From NCBI GenBank assembly GCA_030600865.1, contig JAUVUS010000067.1, positions 1-9,142 on the forward strand: 9,142 nucleotides of DNA. The letters are read 5' to 3'. This document shows positions 7,151 through 9,142 of this stretch, piece after piece; the stretch's first letter is position 1; the number at the start of each line of letters is the position of its first letter. The stretch comes from Bacteroidales bacterium (GTDB lineage Bacteria; Bacteroidota; Bacteroidia; Bacteroidales; UBA12077). The notes beneath the pieces are model-generated. The model had not been told where the DNA came from. It did no database searches and worked only from the letters and a program-made list of their open reading frames with translations. The translations under genes and the position numbers were made by a program.

Positions 7151-7178
7151 GGTTGATGTAGGTACATTAACCTTTTTT
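7151..7178 (+). promoter_or_regulatory. Hairpin/palindrome plus T-run in the leader before the aminotransferase start
   Basis: Arms GGTTGATGTA (7151-7160) and TACATTAACC (7163-7172) are complementary along ten positions with one G-T pair, separated by only GG. In RNA the top pair would open to leave a 9-bp stem with a 4-nt loop. Six Ts (7173-7178) and later seven more (7181-7187) follow, so it has the shape of an intrinsic terminator, yet it sits 13 nt before the ATG at 7192 with no plus-strand gene before it. As DNA it is also a near-perfect dyad that could be an operator. Which reading is right cannot be decided here. Confidence 0.5.
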
Positions 7179-7191
7179 AATTTTTTTAATT

Positions 7192-8388
7192 ATGGAAAAT
7201 GTTTCGCAAAGAGTATCAAGTTTGGCTATTTCTCAAACTCTTGAGATGAGCCAGAAAAGCCGTGATTTGCAGGCTCAGGGTATTGATGTTATTAATTTAA
7301 GTGTTGGAGAACCTGATTTTAATACACCACAGCATATAAAAGAAGCTGCGATTAAAGCAATTAATGACAATTATAGTCATTATTCGCCTGTACCCGGATA
7401 TCCACAGTTGTTAAAAGCAATTTCCGGAAAATTAAAAAGAGAAAATAACCTTGAATATGGAACGGACCAGATTGTTGTTTCAAATGGTGCAAAACATTCT
7501 TTAGCTAATGTAATTTTATCTTTAGTTAATAAAGATGATGAGGTGATAGTTCCTGCACCATATTGGGTTAGTTATGTTGAGCTTGTTAAACTTGCTGAGG
7601 GTAAAAATGTTATTATTGAAACTTCTATAGATTCAGATTTTAAAATTACTCCTGAGCAATTAAAAAATGCCATTACTCCAAAAACAAAGGCAATGTTTTT
7701 ATGTTCGCCTTCAAACCCTTCAGGTAGCTTGTATTCAAAAAGTGAGTTAAAAGTTATAGCTGAAGTAGTAGCAAATAGTGGAGTAGATATGTTTATTTTA
7801 TCTGATGAAATTTACGAACATATTAATTTCGTGGGAAAACATGAAAGTATTGCACAGTTCGAATTTATTCGCGATAAAGTAATTATTATTAATGGTGTAT
7901 CTAAAGGATATGCAATGACCGGATGGCGAATTGGATATATAGCTGCACCAAAATGGATTGCAAAAGCTTGTAATAAAATTCAGGGTCAATTAACATCTGG
8001 TGCTTCTTCCATATCACAAATGGCTGCTGTTGCTGCACTTAATACCGAAACTACAAGCATTACCGAAATGGTTACAGCTTTCAAGCGAAGGAGAGATCTG
8101 GTAGTTAAGTTAACAAGAGAAATTGAAGGGTTTAAAGTAAATGTACCTGAAGGAGCATTTTACATGTTTCCTGAAGTAAAATCATTTTTTGGGAAATCGG
8201 ATGGTGAAAAAACTATAAATAATGCATCAGATTTATCAATGTATATTTTAAATAAGGCCCATGTAGCTACTGTTCCAGGGTCTGCTTTTGGGTCTCCTGA
8301 TTATTTACGATTTTCTTATGCTACATCTGATGAAAAATTGCGGGAAGCAATAAAAAGAATGAAAACTGTATTAGAGAAATTAAAATAG
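7192..8388 (+). CDS. Aspartate aminotransferase, class I/II fold-type I (type Ib)
   Basis: A complete 398-residue cytosolic PLP enzyme that transfers the amino group between aspartate and 2-oxoglutarate, linking the TCA cycle with amino-acid synthesis. It begins with the usual I-D-V-I-N-L-S-V-G-E-P-D-F-N-T-P block (31-46). It has Lys101 in SNGAKHSL, matching the lysine that binds the distal carboxylate in type Ib enzymes such as Thermus AspAT, then PYWVSY (123-128), Asn175 in SPSNPSG, Asp205 and Tyr208 in LSDEIYE, the Schiff-base Lys238 in VSKGYAMTGWRIGY, Arg246, and Arg373 in YLRFSYATS for the alpha-carboxylate. All catalytic residues are intact. The one small departure is Gly239 after the lysine, where Ala or Ser is more common. 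It is likely a single-gene unit, bounded by a leader hairpin and a bidirectional terminator. Broader specificity (aromatic amino acids, prephenate) is possible in this subgroup. Confidence 0.93.
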   Translation: MENVSQRVSSLAISQTLEMSQKSRDLQAQGIDVINLSVGEPDFNTPQHIKEAAIKAINDNYSHYSPVPGYPQLLKAISGKLKRENNLEYGTDQIVVSNGAKHSLANVILSLVNKDDEVIVPAPYWVSYVELVKLAEGKNVIIETSIDSDFKITPEQLKNAITPKTKAMFLCSPSNPSGSLYSKSELKVIAEVVANSGVDMFILSDEIYEHINFVGKHESIAQFEFIRDKVIIINGVSKGYAMTGWRIGYIAAPKWIAKACNKIQGQLTSGASSISQMAAVAALNTETTSITEMVTAFKRRRDLVVKLTREIEGFKVNVPEGAFYMFPEVKSFFGKSDGEKTINNASDLSMYILNKAHVATVPGSAFGSPDYLRFSYATSDEKLREAIKRMKTVLEKLK

Positions 8389-8404
8389 TAAGATTTGAAA
8401 AAAT

Positions 8405-8438
8405 AATAAAAAATCCGGGTTTTCCCGGATTTTTTATT
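8405..8438. terminator. Bidirectional intrinsic terminator between convergent genes
   Basis: The core stem ATCCGGG (8413-8419) / CCCGGAT (8424-8430) with loop TTTT extends through an A-tract (8408-8412) paired to a T-tract (8431-8435) and further A-T pairs, about 15 bp in all. With T-rich flanks on the plus side and A-rich flanks giving Us on the minus strand, it can end transcription from both sides. Its right edge touches the stop codon of the minus-strand gene. Confidence 0.9.
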
Positions 8439-9142
8439 TAATCATCTTTTTTTATGTATTTGCAAATAGTTGCATATAGTTCTTTTATATTTATTGGCTT
8501 TGTAATATAATCGTCACAACCAGCTTTAAAACTTTTTTCTTTTTCTGATGACATAGTAAAAGCTGTTTGAACAATAATCGGAATGTTATTATCGATTTGT
8601 TTGATTTGGCTTGTAGCCTCTATACCATCCATAATTGGCATCCTGATATCCATCAGTATAAGATCAATATCGGGGTTGGTTTTGAATAATTTTACAGCAT
8701 CCTTTCCATTTTCAGCTTGTATTATCTCTGCATTTGTTTTTTCAAGTGCTTTTTTCAATAAAAGCATATTTGCTTCATCATCTTCAGCTATTAAAATAGT
8801 TTTTTCGGCCCAGTCGTAATTGAGTTTCGATTTAATTTCTTCTTTATCAAAAGCTATTTTAAAACCAATAATGAGAATATCGTCTAATTGCTTACGATCT
8901 CCTTTCCATTCTTCAAAAGTTTTTTCTAAAATTACCTTTTGATCGTTAAGTGTTTTAGAGAAATTTTCAATTAGTAATTTTTTGAAATTTGCTGATAAAA
9001 ATTTTCTTCCATATTCTCCACCAAACTGGTCTGCAAATCCATCAGAAAATATATAGATAAGATCATCCTTTTGTAACTTAATAATATGATTTTGAAATGA
9101 TTCTTTAGCTCTTCGATGAATACCAATTGGCATTCTATCAGC
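8438..9142 (-). CDS. SpoIIE-like (PP2C) phosphatase C-terminus fused to a receiver domain (5' part outside window)
   Basis: The frame is open to the right edge; Met at 9133 is internal, because A-D-R precedes M-P-I-G-I, the usual D-R/K-M-P-I-G motif of Bacteroidota SpoIIE-type phosphatases. Counting from that Met, residues 1-95 are the end of the phosphatase domain, with metal-binding Asp31 in FSDGFADQFGG and the late Asp pair in LDDILIIG (84-85). A short linker (about 96-110) leads to a complete receiver domain (111-231) with Asp118-119, phospho-acceptor Asp162 in MDIRMPIMDG, Thr190 and Lys212. Family knowledge: SpoIIE-type phosphatases act on phospho-Ser/Thr, often of anti-sigma-factor antagonists. 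Here the receiver is C-terminal, the tail position seen in hybrid kinases. The missing N-terminus would tell whether a sensor, TPR or kinase module is also present. Confidence 0.88.
   Translation of the reverse strand, partial: ADRMPIGIHRRAKESFQNHIIKLQKDDLIYIFSDGFADQFGGEYGRKFLSANFKKLLIENFSKTLNDQKVILEKTFEEWKGDRKQLDDILIIGFKIAFDKEEIKSKLNYDWAEKTILIAEDDEANMLLLKKALEKTNAEIIQAENGKDAVKLFKTNPDIDLILMDIRMPIMDGIEATSQIKQIDNNIPIIVQTAFTMSSEKEKSFKAGCDDYITKPINIKELYATICKYIKKDD

Noticed and set aside
7798..7989. Minus-strand frame inside the aspartate aminotransferase
   Set aside because: It lies opposite catalytic motifs of a clear enzyme and shows no family resemblance or start signals.
8583..8819. Plus-strand hydrophobic Ser/Ile-rich frame inside the receiver domain of the right-edge gene
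   Set aside because: It is the complement of a well-conserved receiver domain; a shadow frame with no own signals.

Overview
The window reads as chromosomal DNA of an AT-rich member of the Bacteroidota (Bacteroidales/Marinilabiliales-like). This is inferred from four things: a LytTR response regulator; an HSP90/HtpG with the Lys/Glu-rich C-terminal insertion typical of that phylum; a PorT-type outer-membrane beta-barrel protein; and start codons that mostly follow A/T-rich stretches rather than Shine-Dalgarno sequences. I see no tRNA, rRNA, insertion sequence, CRISPR array or phage gene.

Layout. The left edge cuts a LytTR-type response regulator (2-691, +), which ends in a short terminator. 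A class III PLP aminotransferase (734-1924, +) follows, then a secreted protein of unknown function (1972-2838, +) and a small protein made of a degenerate receiver domain plus a C-terminal membrane helix (2907-3452, +). Next is htpG (3595-5642, +), split into two frames by an apparent one-base loss near 4856 and closed by a strong terminator at 5666-5694. An outer-membrane beta-barrel protein (5734-6477, +) meets, tail to tail with 2 nt between stops, a membrane-anchored protein of unknown function (6480-7001, -). A 190-nt divergent region (7002-7191) holds candidate promoters for both sides and a hairpin/palindrome before a type Ib aspartate aminotransferase (7192-8388, +). A bidirectional terminator (8405-8438) separates that gene from the C-terminal part of a SpoIIE-like phosphatase fused to a receiver domain (8438-9142, -), cut by the right edge.

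How they fit together. Most genes look like ordinary core functions: amino-acid metabolism, protein folding and envelope. Three of the nine loci carry receiver domains: one canonical with a DNA-binding output, one lacking the phospho-acceptor Asp and tethered to the membrane, and one canonical after a phosphatase. The sequence does not show that they form one pathway. I do not see a convincing new multi-gene system. The items most worth a second look are the htpG frame break, the Asp-less membrane-tethered receiver, the phosphatase-receiver fusion, and the hairpin just before the aspartate aminotransferase start.
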